A stretch of 64,000 nucleotides of DNA. Origin: an uncultured Thiohalocapsa sp. (GTDB taxonomy: Bacteria; Pseudomonadota; Gammaproteobacteria; Chromatiales; Chromatiaceae). Below, piece by piece: positions 28,205 to 37,731 of the stretch (its first letter is position 1; each line of letters opens with the position of its first letter). The position numbers were made by a program, and so were the translations under genes. The notes below the pieces were generated by a model that did no database searches, was not told where the DNA came from, and worked only from the letters and a program-made list of their open reading frames with translations. The stretch spans positions 1 to 64,000 of the forward strand of contig NZ_CAJXWY010000001.1 in the NCBI RefSeq assembly GCF_913062725.1, given 5' to 3'.

Positions 28205-29158
28205 ATGACTGATCACGACGTCTTCAACGGCGATGCCGACGGCATCTGTGCGCTGCAGCAGCTGCACCTGAGCGAGCCGCGCGAGGCCGTGCTGGTGACC
28301 GGCGTCAAGCGCGATATCGCCCTGGTCCAGCGCGTGCGCGCCCGGGCCGGCGACCGTGTCACGGTGCTGGATCTGTCGTTCGACAAAAATCGCGACGCCT
28401 GCCTGGCGCTGTTGGCGCAGGGTGCCGCCGTGTCCTACTTCGATCACCACTATGCCGGCGAGATCCCGGCGCATCCGGCGCTGGACGTCCACATCGAAAC
28501 CCTGCCCGACAAGGGCACCAGCTTGCTGGTGGACGATTACCTGGGCGGCGCCCGGCGGGCGTGGGCGGTGGTTGGCACCTACGGCGACAATTTCGACGCC
28601 GCCGCCGCCCGCGCCGCCGAGCCGCTGGCGCTGGCCGACGCTGATCTGGCGCTGCTGCGCGAGCTGGGGATTCTCATCAACTACAACGGCTACGGCGCCA
28701 CGGTGGAGGATCTGCATTTTCATCCCGCGGATTTGTTTCGGCAGCTGGCGCCCTATGCAGACCCGCTTGCCTTCGCGCGCGAGGATGCGGCCTTCGCGCA
28801 ACTGCGCGAGGGCTATCGCGATGACATGGCGCGCGCCGAAGACGCCGAGCTGGTGCACCCCGGACCGCGCCACAGCTATGTCGTCCTGCCGGCGGCGCCC
28901 TGGGCGAGGCGGGTCAGCGGCGTGTATGCGAATGCCCTGGCGCAAGCCGAGCCGGCGCGTGCCCATGCCCTGCTCACCGGTGGCGTCGACGGCGGCTATG
29001 TGGTCAGTGTGCGGGCGCCGCTGAGCACGCGCGAGGGCGCCGACGCGCTGTGCCGTCAGTTCGAGACCGGCGGCGGTCGCAAAGCCGCCGCAGGCATCAA
29101 TCACCTTCCCGAGGCGGCGCTGGAGGACTTCATCGCCGCCTTCGTCGCCGCCTTTTGA
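28205..29158 (+). CDS. DHH-family phosphoesterase
   Basis: The product, 317 residues, is a predicted phosphoesterase. The ATG at 28205 begins directly with the metal-binding motif region DVFNGDADGI. The motif FDHHYAGEIP (about 80) is the DHH signature, and the C-terminal half ends with a DHHA1-like segment ETGGGRKAAAGINHLPE. Family members cleave phosphodiester bonds in cyclic dinucleotides, short oligonucleotides or polyphosphate; the substrate here is unknown. It is divergent from rlmN. Confidence 0.88.
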   Translation: MTDHDVFNGDADGICALQQLHLSEPREAVLVTGVKRDIALVQRVRARAGDRVTVLDLSFDKNRDACLALLAQGAAVSYFDHHYAGEIPAHPALDVHIETLPDKGTSLLVDDYLGGARRAWAVVGTYGDNFDAAAARAAEPLALADADLALLRELGILINYNGYGATVEDLHFHPADLFRQLAPYADPLAFAREDAAFAQLREGYRDDMARAEDAELVHPGPRHSYVVLPAAPWARRVSGVYANALAQAEPARAHALLTGGVDGGYVVSVRAPLSTREGADALCRQFETGGGRKAAAGINHLPEAALEDFIAAFVAAF

Positions 29159-29278
29159 AAGCGCGTCGACCACGCTGCGCCGGGGCCCTGAGCTCGACTC
29201 AAGTCGAAACGATGCCGTCATCGCCGCTGCGCAGGCCCTTCACTCGTTCATGAACCCGCAAAGGGAGCTAGCCAACCC

Positions 29279-29740
29279 ATGTCAGAAGAAGGTCGCTTCA
29301 CGATCCACCTGGAGCAGCAGGAGGGTTATCAGATCAATGTCCGCTTCGATTGGAAGCACGCCGCCGATCTGCTGACCGATGAGCCACCCCCGCTGGGCGA
29401 AACCGGCGGACCCAACGCCTCGCGGCTGCTCGCCGCGGCCGCGGCCAATTGTCTCTCGGCGAGCCTGCTCTACTGCCTCAGCAAGGAGGATCCGCCGGAC
29501 AGCAGCCTGCGTGCCGAAGCCACCTGCACCCTGGTGCGCAATGCACGACAGCGCCTGCGCATCGGCGGCCTGTCCGTGAAGCTCATCATCAACGACGAGC
29601 TGGCGGCCAGTAAGCGGTTCGAGCGCTGCAAGCACCTGTTCGAGGACTTCTGCGTGGTCTCCGCCAGCATTCGTGAGGGCATCCCCATCGCCGTGTCCGT
29701 GGTTGATGAGGCTGGACAGGTGCTGCACAACGCCGGCTGA
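29279..29740 (+). CDS. OsmC-family peroxide-detoxifying protein
   Basis: The product, 153 residues, is an OsmC/Ohr-type peroxiredoxin. The two conserved cysteines are in AAAAANCLSASLLYCL (about 60) and FEDFCVVSASIREG (about 124). It is preceded by GGGAG about 9 bases before the ATG. The RyR-domain gene follows after 26 bases in the same direction, so the two may share a transcript. Confidence 0.9.
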   Translation: MSEEGRFTIHLEQQEGYQINVRFDWKHAADLLTDEPPPLGETGGPNASRLLAAAAANCLSASLLYCLSKEDPPDSSLRAEATCTLVRNARQRLRIGGLSVKLIINDELAASKRFERCKHLFEDFCVVSASIREGIPIAVSVVDEAGQVLHNAG

Positions 29741-29766
29741 CCCGCCGCCACCGGACCGGCCGCGGC

Positions 29767-31521
29767 ATGTTGCCCTGGCGCCTCGCGCCACTCGTCCTGT
29801 TGGACGGGGAGGGGCCGTCGCTGGCGACGGCCCGCGCCGTGCTCCGCGCCGACGGACTGCGCGTGCGTGAGCGCCGGCGCGGCGAGCGTATTCCACGGCA
29901 CGCCCAACTGCTGCTGCTGGCGGCGGATGCACGTCTGCCCCGGCGCCTGGCGCAGGTGCGCGCCTCGCTGGCCGCGCGGCGCCGGCCGCTGCGGGTGGTG
30001 GTGCTGCACGAGCCGGATGCGGTCCAGGGCGAGTCGGAGCACGCGTCGAGCCTCGCCACCGGCGCCGACGCCACCGCCGGGATGCTGCGGCTGGAGTGGA
30101 TGGACCCGCTGCGCACCGCGGCGCGGGTGATGTTCGCGCGCTGGCCACTGCATCGCGGCATGGACCCGCCGGCGGGCCAGGTGGCGCACCTGCTGATCGC
30201 GGGCTTCGGGTCCTTTGCGCGGGCCAGCTTTCTGCATGCGTTGCGCATCGGCCAGTACGCGCAGGACCCGCCGGTGGTGACGCTGGCGGCCGACCCGCCG
30301 GCCGCGTGGCGGGAGTGGATCGCAAGCCGCCATCCGCAGGCGCATGCCTGCGCGCGACTGCGCTGCACGGCGCTGTCGATGCCGGATCTGCGGGGCGCAC
30401 CACCCCTGACCATGATGATCATCGGCGATGCCGACACCGCTGTGACGCTGACCCGCGCCCGCGCCCTGCGCGCGCACGCGGCGGCTCAGGGGGCGTCGCC
30501 GCTGGTGCTCCTGGCCACCGAAGACACCTGGCCCCAGGGTCGACTGGCGGACTGGGATGGCCAGTGCGTACCGCTGCAACCGCTGCGGCTCGCCTACTCG
30601 CGCGAGGTCCTGCTGGAAGGCCGCGATGATGCCCTGGCGGCGGTCATCCACGAGCACTACCGAGACACCTCCGCCGCGCAAGGGCGGGATCCGGCTGCGG
30701 CGCCTTCGGGGCTGCCATGGGCGCAGCTCGCCGGATCTTACAAAGACGCGAACCGCCACCAGGCGGACCACCTGTGGGCGAAGCTCGCCGTGACCGACTG
30801 CCGTGCCGTGCCGGAGGAGATGGTGGAGTCGTTCGCCTTCGCCCCCACCGAGGTGGAGCGGCTGGCGATCATCGAGCACCGCCGCTGGGCGGTGGAGCGC
30901 TGGCTCGACGGCTGGACCTACGGGCCGGAGCGCGACAATGCCCGCAAACGGCATCCGCAGCTGATTCCCTACGCCGAGCTCAGTGCCGCGATGCAGGATC
31001 TGGACCGCTTCGCCGTGCGTCTGGTGCCGGCGTTGCTCGCGCGCTCCGGACGCGGGGTCGTGCGCCGGCTGATCGTGGGTGTGCGCAGCGCCGGGGTGCA
31101 CGCCGATCGCCGTGGCTTGCGCCGTGGCGTGCGAGCGGTGCTACGCGGGCTCGTGGCACGTTATCCGGATCGGGGACTGACGCTGGCGGTGGACCCGACG
31201 GATGCGGCGGCGAGACTGGTGGCGACGCAGGCGGCGGCACACCACGGTGCGGCGGTGTTCGTGCTGTTCGCGGCGCCGCTGCCGCGCCTGCTCGCGGCAC
31301 AGTCGGCCGCGGATCAGCGGGACCTGTTGCGCCTGCTGAGCATCGCCGAGCGTCGTATTCAGCTGCCTGATCAGCCGGCGCTCGCAAGCTGGGTGGGTCA
31401 TCGCGCCGAGATCCTGCTCGCGCTCGACGACGCCGCCGCCGGTGTGGCCGATTCCGACCCGCCGGCCAAGCGCGTGTACCTCAGCGCCGCAGGGGTCGCA
31501 TCCTGGAACTTCGCCTATTGA
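29767..31521 (+). CDS. Rossmann-RyR-(SLOG-like) multidomain protein
   Basis: This 584-residue cytoplasmic protein has three parts. Residues about 130-250 hold a nucleotide-binding Rossmann domain of the TrkA-N kind, with LLIAGFGSFARASF. Residues about 316-430 are a RyR domain, with SYKDANRHQADHLWAKL, ERLAIIEHRRWAVERWLDGW and PYAELSA. Residues about 434-560 could be a SLOG-like Rossmann domain (RRLIVGVRSAGVHADR, later FVLFAAPLP). RyR and SLOG domains co-occur in predicted nucleotide-sensing and conflict systems described by Burroughs and colleagues. The ligand and partners are unknown, and the neighbouring genes are housekeeping. The first 130 residues match nothing I know. No strong ribosome binding site is visible, and translation may be coupled to the OsmC gene. 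Confidence 0.7.
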   Translation: MLPWRLAPLVLLDGEGPSLATARAVLRADGLRVRERRRGERIPRHAQLLLLAADARLPRRLAQVRASLAARRRPLRVVVLHEPDAVQGESEHASSLATGADATAGMLRLEWMDPLRTAARVMFARWPLHRGMDPPAGQVAHLLIAGFGSFARASFLHALRIGQYAQDPPVVTLAADPPAAWREWIASRHPQAHACARLRCTALSMPDLRGAPPLTMMIIGDADTAVTLTRARALRAHAAAQGASPLVLLATEDTWPQGRLADWDGQCVPLQPLRLAYSREVLLEGRDDALAAVIHEHYRDTSAAQGRDPAAAPSGLPWAQLAGSYKDANRHQADHLWAKLAVTDCRAVPEEMVESFAFAPTEVERLAIIEHRRWAVERWLDGWTYGPERDNARKRHPQLIPYAELSAAMQDLDRFAVRLVPALLARSGRGVVRRLIVGVRSAGVHADRRGLRRGVRAVLRGLVARYPDRGLTLAVDPTDAAARLVATQAAAHHGAAVFVLFAAPLPRLLAAQSAADQRDLLRLLSIAERRIQLPDQPALASWVGHRAEILLALDDAAAGVADSDPPAKRVYLSAAGVASWNFAY

Positions 31522-31637
31522 GGCAAACATGGGGCAGGCCTCCGGCAAAGCCCGCGCCCTGTTGGCGGGAAACTGCGAGGCTCGGATCGATCTGTTATTC
31601 TCGCCGGCCATGTGAACCAGGCGCTAGGAGTTGATCC

Positions 31638-32009
31638 ATGGCCGTTGTAGAGCTGACGCAAGAGAATTTCGAATCCACCGTCGCGGACAATTCCTTCGTG
31701 GTTGTGGACTTCTGGGCGCCCTGGTGCGGTCCGTGCCGCACCTTCGCACCGGTATTCGAGAAGGTCTCGGAGGACCATGGCGACATCGTCTTCGCCAAGG
31801 TCAACACCGAAGAAGAGCAGCAGATCGCCGCACATTTCCAGATTCGCTCGATCCCGACTCTGATGATCTTCCGCGATCAGGTGATCATCTTCTCCCAGCC
31901 CGGTGCGCTGCCCGAGGGCTCGTTCCGCGAGCTTCTCACCAAGGCCGGCGAGCTGGACATGGACCAGGTGCGCGCCGACATCGCCGCCCAGCAGGACAGC
32001 AACGCCTGA
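31638..32009 (+). CDS. Thioredoxin
   Basis: This 123-residue thiol-disulfide reductase has the active site WCGPC at residues 29-33 and the cis-proline segment SIPTLMIF. AGGAG precedes the ATG by 7 bases. The C-terminus is about 14 residues longer than E. coli TrxA and ends MDQVRADIAAQQ. It is probably a secondary thioredoxin rather than the main one, as it is not next to rho; that is an inference. Confidence 0.93.
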   Translation: MAVVELTQENFESTVADNSFVVVDFWAPWCGPCRTFAPVFEKVSEDHGDIVFAKVNTEEEQQIAAHFQIRSIPTLMIFRDQVIIFSQPGALPEGSFRELLTKAGELDMDQVRADIAAQQDSNA

Positions 32010-32083
32010 CACTCGTCAAGTCGAACGCCGGCCGCCGACCGCCCCGGGTGGGCGGCGGTGCCGTTACAGCCCACGTCCGCAGC

Positions 32084-32590
32084 ATGCAAGTCCCCACAAC
32101 CATCATCAGCAAGCTGGACCTCACCGGCGAGCAGCCCACCGTCGGCGTGCTGATGGCCTTGTGTGAGGAGAACTACCGCGCGCTCATGCAGCTCGTGCCA
32201 CGACTGCCGAGCCTCTCCGGGGTGCAAATCTCCGGGCGGCCCGGGCATCCCTCCCTGCAGCTGGAGATCATCGAGCAGGCCCGCTACACCACCACGTTCC
32301 GTCTCACCCATCTGTTCCCCTCCGGTGGAGGTTGCTCGGACTGGCTGCCGGAGCCGGATGCGACGCTGAAGGCCTACCACGACGCCGAACAGGTGGAAGT
32401 GCTGGACCTGAGGCAGACGGCACTGCCCATTTTCAGCCATTACGACTCGCCGGCGCTGCGCGCCAAGTGGAAGGCCAACCTGTTCTTGTCCAAGTGGCTC
32501 GGCTGGTGTCGGCGCGACGGCCACCGGATCGGCCCCGATCCCGGCCGTCTCAACCACGTCGGCCCCACGCCTTCGCCATCGGTGGTATGA
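32084..32590 (+). CDS. DUF1249 protein (YqiB-like)
   Basis: The product, 168 residues from the ATG at 32084, belongs to the DUF1249 family, with PTVGVLMALCEENYRALMQLVP, DATLKAYHDAEQVEVL and LRAKWKANLFLSKWLGWC. Its function is unknown; in E. coli the homologue YqiB lies beside nudF. The frame is open upstream to 31631, but this overlaps thioredoxin. It follows thioredoxin by 74 bases. Confidence 0.88.
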   Translation: MQVPTTIISKLDLTGEQPTVGVLMALCEENYRALMQLVPRLPSLSGVQISGRPGHPSLQLEIIEQARYTTTFRLTHLFPSGGGCSDWLPEPDATLKAYHDAEQVEVLDLRQTALPIFSHYDSPALRAKWKANLFLSKWLGWCRRDGHRIGPDPGRLNHVGPTPSPSVV

Positions 32591-32848
32591 GGCACCGGGG
32601 GCGCCGGGGAACCATCTGGTATCGAGTCTGCCCAACCTCCCGACATACAGGTTTTGTCCAAGCCGCCCCGGCAAGTCATCGGAAAATTCACCGACGATGG
32701 GTTGACAACGGCGGTTACAAAACCAAGTTCCAGCCTAGGATATTCTATCGCGGCGAGCGGCAGCCCCGGGTGCCGGCATACCGGGCCGAGGGGTGGTCGC
32801 TGGAGAACTCGACGGCCCAGCGCCCCAACGCATTCAAGGCATCGCACC

Positions 32849-33307
32849 ATGAGACTCTCAACCAAAGGTAGGTACGCGGTCACCGCCATGCTGGATCTGG
32901 CCCTGCACTCGGGCAAGGGGCCGGTGACACTCTCGGACATCTCGGTCAACCAGGGCATCTCCCTCTCCTATCTCGAACAATTATTCGCGTCGCTGCGCAG
33001 CAAGCAGCTGGTGCGCGGCATCCGCGGCCCCGGGGGTGGCTACTACCTTGGTAAGGCCGCGGACGACATCTCCATCGCAGATATCATCTGCGCCGTAGAC
33101 GAGTGGGTGGAATTCACCCGCTGCGGTGGCCGCGAGAACTGCCGCGACGGCCAGCGCTGCCTCACCCATTCGCTGTGGGATCAGCTCAGCGACGAGATCT
33201 TCACTTTTCTCAGCGACATCAGCCTCGCCGATTTGGTGGAGCGCGGGCAGCGCGAGACGGCGGTGAACAGTAAGGGGCTGGTCGGCGGTAAACAACGCGC
33301 CGCCTGA
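32849..33307 (+). CDS. iscR: Iron-sulfur cluster regulator IscR
   Basis: This Rrf2-family repressor/activator has 152 residues. The start [19 protein letters not shown] is the IscR signature. The winged HTH covers 20-65, and the three cluster ligands are Cys92, Cys98 and Cys104, matching E. coli IscR. It should sense [2Fe-2S] status and control iron-sulfur assembly genes. Here iscSUA do not follow; prmB is the next gene. An AT-richer segment at about 32690-32760, with TTGACA at 32702, is the likely promoter area. Confidence 0.92.
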   Translation: MRLSTKGRYAVTAMLDLALHSGKGPVTLSDISVNQGISLSYLEQLFASLRSKQLVRGIRGPGGGYYLGKAADDISIADIICAVDEWVEFTRCGGRENCRDGQRCLTHSLWDQLSDEIFTFLSDISLADLVERGQRETAVNSKGLVGGKQRAA

Positions 33308-33587
33308 CACCACTCCCACCCGGCGTCACTCCCGTCCGACGTCAACCAGCATCGTGTCCGGGCCCGCTGCCCGGGCCACCCTCCCGGCCCGGGCACACCA
33401 CACCCCGGGCACAGCTCCTTCGTGTCGACCAGTGTGGCTCGCGTCAACCCAGCCGGTGCGCGTGCACCACGAGCTGACCCGCGTCAATGCTCATGGCACT
33501 CTCCGGGCCACGCGCGATTTTGGTGCTATCCTTCGCCACCCACGGCGCTGACGCAGGTGACCCGCACCCCGCGCAAGTGCCACCGCC

Positions 33588-34556
33588 ATGGCCGATGCGA
33601 GCAGGCCCTTGCAAGCCCAGATGCCAACCGAAACCGACGCGCTCACCACCATTGCCGATCTCGTGCGCTGGGGCGCGAGCCGGTTGACGGCGGCGGGGCT
33701 GCACTTCGGGCATGGCACGGACAATGCGCGCGATGAGGCCCATTGGCTCGTCGCCCATGCACTGCATCTGCCCTTCGAGCTGGCCGCCGTCTACGGCGGC
33801 TGCCACGTGACAGCCTCCGAGCGCGAGGTCGTTTTGGCGCTGCTGCGGCGGCGCGTGGACGAGCGTCGTCCGGCGGCCTACCTCACCGGCAGCACCCGCT
33901 TCGCCGGCCTCGACTTCGAGGTGGATGAGGCCGTGATGATTCCCCGCTCGCCACTCGCCGAGCTCATCGAGCAGGGCTTTGCACCCTGGACCGCGCCGGA
34001 TGGCGTGCGCCGGGTGCTCGATCTCTGTACCGGCAGCGGTTGTCTCGGCATCGCCACGGCCATGCATCTGCCGTCGGCGCTGGTGGATCTGGCGGATATC
34101 TCGCCGGCGGCGCTGGCGGTGGCGCGGCGAAACATCGCCCGCCATGGCCTGCAGGGGCGGGTGCGGGCGCTGGAGTCGGATCTGTTCGCGCGCATCGGCG
34201 GCGACGACGATGACGGCTACGACATCATCGTGTCGAATCCGCCCTATGTGGGCGCCGCCGAGATGGAGACCCTGCCGCCGGAGTACGCCCACGAGCCGAC
34301 CTTGGCGTTGGCCGCCGGGGAGACCGGGCTCGATCTCGTGCTCCGCATCCTGCGCGACGCCCCGGACTACCTGGCCGATGACGGTATCCTGGTGGTGGAG
34401 GTGGGCAACAGCGCCGATGCCCTGGCGGCGGCGCTGCCGGCCGTGCCCTTCACCTGGATCGACTTCGAGCACGGCGGGGAGGGGGTCTTCACCCTCGACA
34501 GCAGCACACTCGATGCCCATCACGACCAATTCGCCAAAGCCGTGGCGGCACTGTGA
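33588..34556 (+). CDS. prmB: Ribosomal protein L3 glutamine methyltransferase PrmB
   Basis: This SAM-dependent methyltransferase of 322 residues modifies the conserved Gln of ribosomal protein L3. The catalytic NPPY motif is at about 216 (IIVSNPPYVGAAEM). The SAM site is VLDLCTGSGCLGIATA (about 145). The N-terminal helical domain is typical of HemK-like enzymes. An ATG at 33621 would give a product 11 residues shorter and cannot be excluded. hemN follows 133 bases later. Confidence 0.92.
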   Translation: MADASRPLQAQMPTETDALTTIADLVRWGASRLTAAGLHFGHGTDNARDEAHWLVAHALHLPFELAAVYGGCHVTASEREVVLALLRRRVDERRPAAYLTGSTRFAGLDFEVDEAVMIPRSPLAELIEQGFAPWTAPDGVRRVLDLCTGSGCLGIATAMHLPSALVDLADISPAALAVARRNIARHGLQGRVRALESDLFARIGGDDDDGYDIIVSNPPYVGAAEMETLPPEYAHEPTLALAAGETGLDLVLRILRDAPDYLADDGILVVEVGNSADALAAALPAVPFTWIDFEHGGEGVFTLDSSTLDAHHDQFAKAVAAL

Positions 34557-34689
34557 GCCTGGATGGATGCGAGCGCGACGACCGTGTGCATCGGTGGCGT
34601 GGTACGCTGCGTCGCTGAGCTGGCGGCTCATACCCGATAGACACAGAGTAACGAGACCCACCGCAGCGGGCTCGAGCTGGAGGATGACG

Positions 34690-36150
34690 ATGCTTGACCA
34701 CACCCGACCCACAGCCGGCGACCAGCCTGCCGACACGGGCACGCGTCCCGCGACCTCCGCCGGCGACGATCAGCGCACGGTGTTCGATCTTGACCTGATC
34801 AAGCGCTACGACCAAAGCGGTCCGCGCTACACCTCCTATCCCACCGCGGTGGAGTTCGATCCGGCCTTCGATGCCAGCCGCTATGCCGAGGTCTGCCGCG
34901 ATACCAATGCCAGCGCCCGGCCGCTGTCGCTGTACTTCCATATTCCGTTCTGCGACACGGTCTGTTTTTACTGCGCCTGCAACAAGATCGCCACCAAGGA
35001 TCGCACCCTGGTGCAGCCCTATCTGGAGCGCGTGTACAAAGAGATGGCGTTGCAGTCGGCGTTGTTCGATGCCGATCGGGTGGTCGAGCAACTGCACTGG
35101 GGCGGCGGCACGCCGACTTTCATGAGTCACGGGCAGATGCGCGCGCTGATGGATCAGACCCGCAAGCACTTCAGGCTGGCCGACGACGAGCACGGCGAGT
35201 ATTCCATCGAGATCGATCCGCGCGAGGCCACCGGCGAGACGGTGAAACTGCTGCGGGAGATCGGCTTCAACCGCATGAGCCTGGGCGTGCAGGACTTCGA
35301 TCCGAAGGTGCAGCAGGCGGTCAATCGCATCCAGTCGGAAGCGGAAACCATGGCGGTGCTGGAGGCGGCGCGCGCCGAGGGCTTCCGCTCCATCAGCATC
35401 GATCTCATCTACGGCCTGCCGCACCAAACCGCCGAGAGCTTCATGGCCACCGTGGAGCGCATCATCGCCGTTGGTCCCGATCGGCTGTCGGTGTTCAACT
35501 ATGCCCATCTGCCCAAGCGGTTCATGCCGCAGCGCCGGATCAGCGACGACGATCTGCCGCCACCGGAGGTGAAGCTTCAGATCCTGCAGGCCACCACCGA
35601 GCGCCTCACCGAGGCCGGCTGGCTGTATATCGGCATGGATCATTTCGCCCGCCCGGACGACGAGCTGGCCCGCGCCCAGCGCGATGGCACGCTGTATCGG
35701 AACTTCCAGGGCTATTCCACCCACGCCGATTGCGACCTCATCGGTCTCGGCGTCACCTCCATCGGCAAGGTGGGCAACACCTATGGGCAGAACCGCCGCG
35801 AGCTCGATGCCTACTACGAGGACATCGACGCCGGCCGCCTGCCGGTGTTCCGGGGCATCGAGCTGAACCGCGACGACGAGATCCGCCGCGACGTCATCAC
35901 CCGGCTCATCTGCCACTTCCGGCTCGACTTCGCCGACGTGGAGCGCCGGTGGGGCATCGACTTCCACGACTACTTCGGCCGCAGTCTGAGCAAGCTCCAG
36001 GGCATGCAGCAGGACGAGCTGCTCGAGGTGGACGCCGAGGGCATCGGCGTGCTGCCCAAGGGGCGGCTGCTGATTCGCAATATCTGCATGGCCTTCGACG
36101 CCTACCTGGAGGCGAAGCAGGGCCCCGTGGGCTTCTCCAAGGTCATTTGA
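34690..36150 (+). CDS. hemN: Oxygen-independent coproporphyrinogen III dehydrogenase
   Basis: This radical-SAM enzyme of 486 residues makes protoporphyrinogen IX without oxygen. The ATG at 34690 lies 6 bases after GGAGG (34679-34683); an ATG at 34684 would be too close. The cluster motif CDTVCFYCAC (about 88-97) follows the C-x3-C-x2-C-x-C pattern of HemN. Typical segments are YTSYPTAVEF, HWGGGTPTF, NRMSLGVQDFD and GYSTHADCDLIGLGVTSI. Under anoxic growth it would feed haem and bacteriochlorophyll synthesis, consistent with bciB in the window. Confidence 0.95.
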   Translation: MLDHTRPTAGDQPADTGTRPATSAGDDQRTVFDLDLIKRYDQSGPRYTSYPTAVEFDPAFDASRYAEVCRDTNASARPLSLYFHIPFCDTVCFYCACNKIATKDRTLVQPYLERVYKEMALQSALFDADRVVEQLHWGGGTPTFMSHGQMRALMDQTRKHFRLADDEHGEYSIEIDPREATGETVKLLREIGFNRMSLGVQDFDPKVQQAVNRIQSEAETMAVLEAARAEGFRSISIDLIYGLPHQTAESFMATVERIIAVGPDRLSVFNYAHLPKRFMPQRRISDDDLPPPEVKLQILQATTERLTEAGWLYIGMDHFARPDDELARAQRDGTLYRNFQGYSTHADCDLIGLGVTSIGKVGNTYGQNRRELDAYYEDIDAGRLPVFRGIELNRDDEIRRDVITRLICHFRLDFADVERRWGIDFHDYFGRSLSKLQGMQQDELLEVDAEGIGVLPKGRLLIRNICMAFDAYLEAKQGPVGFSKVI

Positions 36151-36177
36151 CGGGCACGTCCATGGGCCCGGAAGACT

Positions 36178-36387
36178 TTAGCGGGGTGTCTGGGATTTGC
36201 GGATGCGCTCCGCTTCTTCTTCCGAGAGAGGGCGCGCGTCCGACTCGATGAGAGCCGGAATGTCGTCGATGATGGGATAGGCGAGGCGGGCGGCCACGGA
36301 GATGAGCTCCTGCGTCTCGCGGTCGTAGACGAGGGGCCCCTTGGTGACGGGGCAGACGAGGATATCCAAGAGCTTTTTGTTCAGCAT
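36178..36387 (-). CDS. Trm112-like small protein (YcaR type)
   Basis: The product has 69 residues: [20 protein letters not shown], then [20 protein letters not shown]. This matches the YcaR branch of the Trm112 family, which has a reduced cysteine set. Eukaryotic Trm112 activates methyltransferases; the bacterial function is not settled. It converges with hemN, 27 bases apart. The longer open frame upstream, to 36600, is rejected because family similarity begins at this ATG. Confidence 0.9.
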   Translation of the reverse strand: MLNKKLLDILVCPVTKGPLVYDRETQELISVAARLAYPIIDDIPALIESDARPLSEEEAERIRKSQTPR

Positions 36388-36607
36388 TGCATGTCTCCGG
36401 GTAAGGCTCTGACGCGCCGGCATCCGCTGCGCCCAGGGCCTGGTGGCAATGGCGCCGGCTCGTTGCGATTGGCTCGTTGCGATTGATCCGGTGCGATTGG
36501 TCGGGCACGGTTGGTGCGGCGGCTCACCGCGCGGATTGTACGCCGGCGACCCTGCACCTGTCCGTGCCCGATCGCCCGCCGACCCGACGTGGGCGCGCAC
36601 CGCCGCC

Positions 36608-37708
36608 TCAACCGAGGTGGGCCCGGCCGATGTAGGCGTCGGTTTGCATCTCCGTCAGCCGGCTGCGGGTGCGCGCGAAGGCGAAGCCCATATCCCGGCC
36701 CCGATACAGCTCCGCGGGCGGCACATCGGCACTGCAGATCAGCGTGCAGGCACGGTCGTACAGGGCGTCCACCAGGGTCACGAGGCGGTGGGCGCGATCG
36801 CTCTGCTCGTCGTCCAGGGGGCGCAGATTCGCGAGCAGCACCGTGTGGAAGGCGCGCGCCAGCTCGACATAATCGTTTTTCGAGCGCGGAATGTTGCAGA
36901 CCACATCGGCATCGAGCCAGACCACGCCTCTGGCCCAGGCCACCGTCGGGATGGGTCGATCATTCACCAGGACCGGGTCCGTGCGGGCGTCGGCGCCCGC
37001 CGTCAGCGCCGCAAAATGACGACCGAGCGCCGTATCCGCCGCCGCACCGGTGGGCGTGAGATACACCGGCGCCTGTTCCAGCTGGCGCAGGCGGTAATCC
37101 GTCGGGCCGTCCAGCGCCAGGATGCGGCAATGGCGGCGCAGCAGATCGATGGCGGGGAGGAAGCGCTCGCGTTGCAAGCCCGCCCGGTACAGCCCCTCGG
37201 GCGGCACGTTGGACGTGGTCACCAGGGTCACACCGTGCTGGAACAGGGTATCCAGCAGACCCGCCATGAGCATGGCGTCGGTGATGTCCTCCACCTGCAT
37301 CTCGTCCAGACACAGCACCGGGTGCTCGGCGGCGAGCTGTGCGCCGATGTGGGTGAGCGGATCGCGTCGGCCGGCCATTCGCCGCAGACGCGCGTGCAGC
37401 TCCTGCATGAAGCGATGGAAGTGCACCCGGCGCTTCGCGGTGTGGGGCAGGGCGTCGTAGAAGAGGTCCATGAGCAGCGTTTTCCCACGGCCGACATCGC
37501 CCCAGAGGTAGAGTCCGGCGATGGGCGTGCGCAGAGGCGGGCGCCCGAGCAGTCGGCGGCCCCAGCGGCCGATGGGTGTGGGCGCGGCGGCCGCGCCACA
37601 CAGCGCACCATGGACGGCTTCCAGGGCGGCGATGGCATGCTGCTGCGCCGGGTCCGTTTGCAGGCGGCCGGCGTAGATGGCGGCCCGATAGGCGGCGGCC
37701 GGGGTCAT
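36608..37708 (-). CDS. zapE: Cell division protein ZapE (AFG1-like ATPase)
   Basis: This AFG1-type ATPase of 366 residues associates with the Z ring under low-oxygen or heat stress in E. coli. The Walker A motif is GDVGRGKT (about 71-78), with Walker B in [12 protein letters not shown]. Conserved C-terminal parts are [19 protein letters not shown] and [15 protein letters not shown]. The upstream lipoprotein gene ends 23 bases before this start, so both are probably in one transcript with aas. Confidence 0.92.
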   Translation of the reverse strand: MTPAAAYRAAIYAGRLQTDPAQQHAIAALEAVHGALCGAAAAPTPIGRWGRRLLGRPPLRTPIAGLYLWGDVGRGKTLLMDLFYDALPHTAKRRVHFHRFMQELHARLRRMAGRRDPLTHIGAQLAAEHPVLCLDEMQVEDITDAMLMAGLLDTLFQHGVTLVTTSNVPPEGLYRAGLQRERFLPAIDLLRRHCRILALDGPTDYRLRQLEQAPVYLTPTGAAADTALGRHFAALTAGADARTDPVLVNDRPIPTVAWARGVVWLDADVVCNIPRSKNDYVELARAFHTVLLANLRPLDDEQSDRAHRLVTLVDALYDRACTLICSADVPPAELYRGRDMGFAFARTRSRLTEMQTDAYIGRAHLG

Positions 37709-37731
37709 GGCGTCGGGCTTGTGCCGCAAGC

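Noticed and set aside
32031..32058. Possible terminator after thioredoxin
   Set aside because: Only a 6-bp GC stem with no T-tract can be drawn, and the next gene follows in the same direction.
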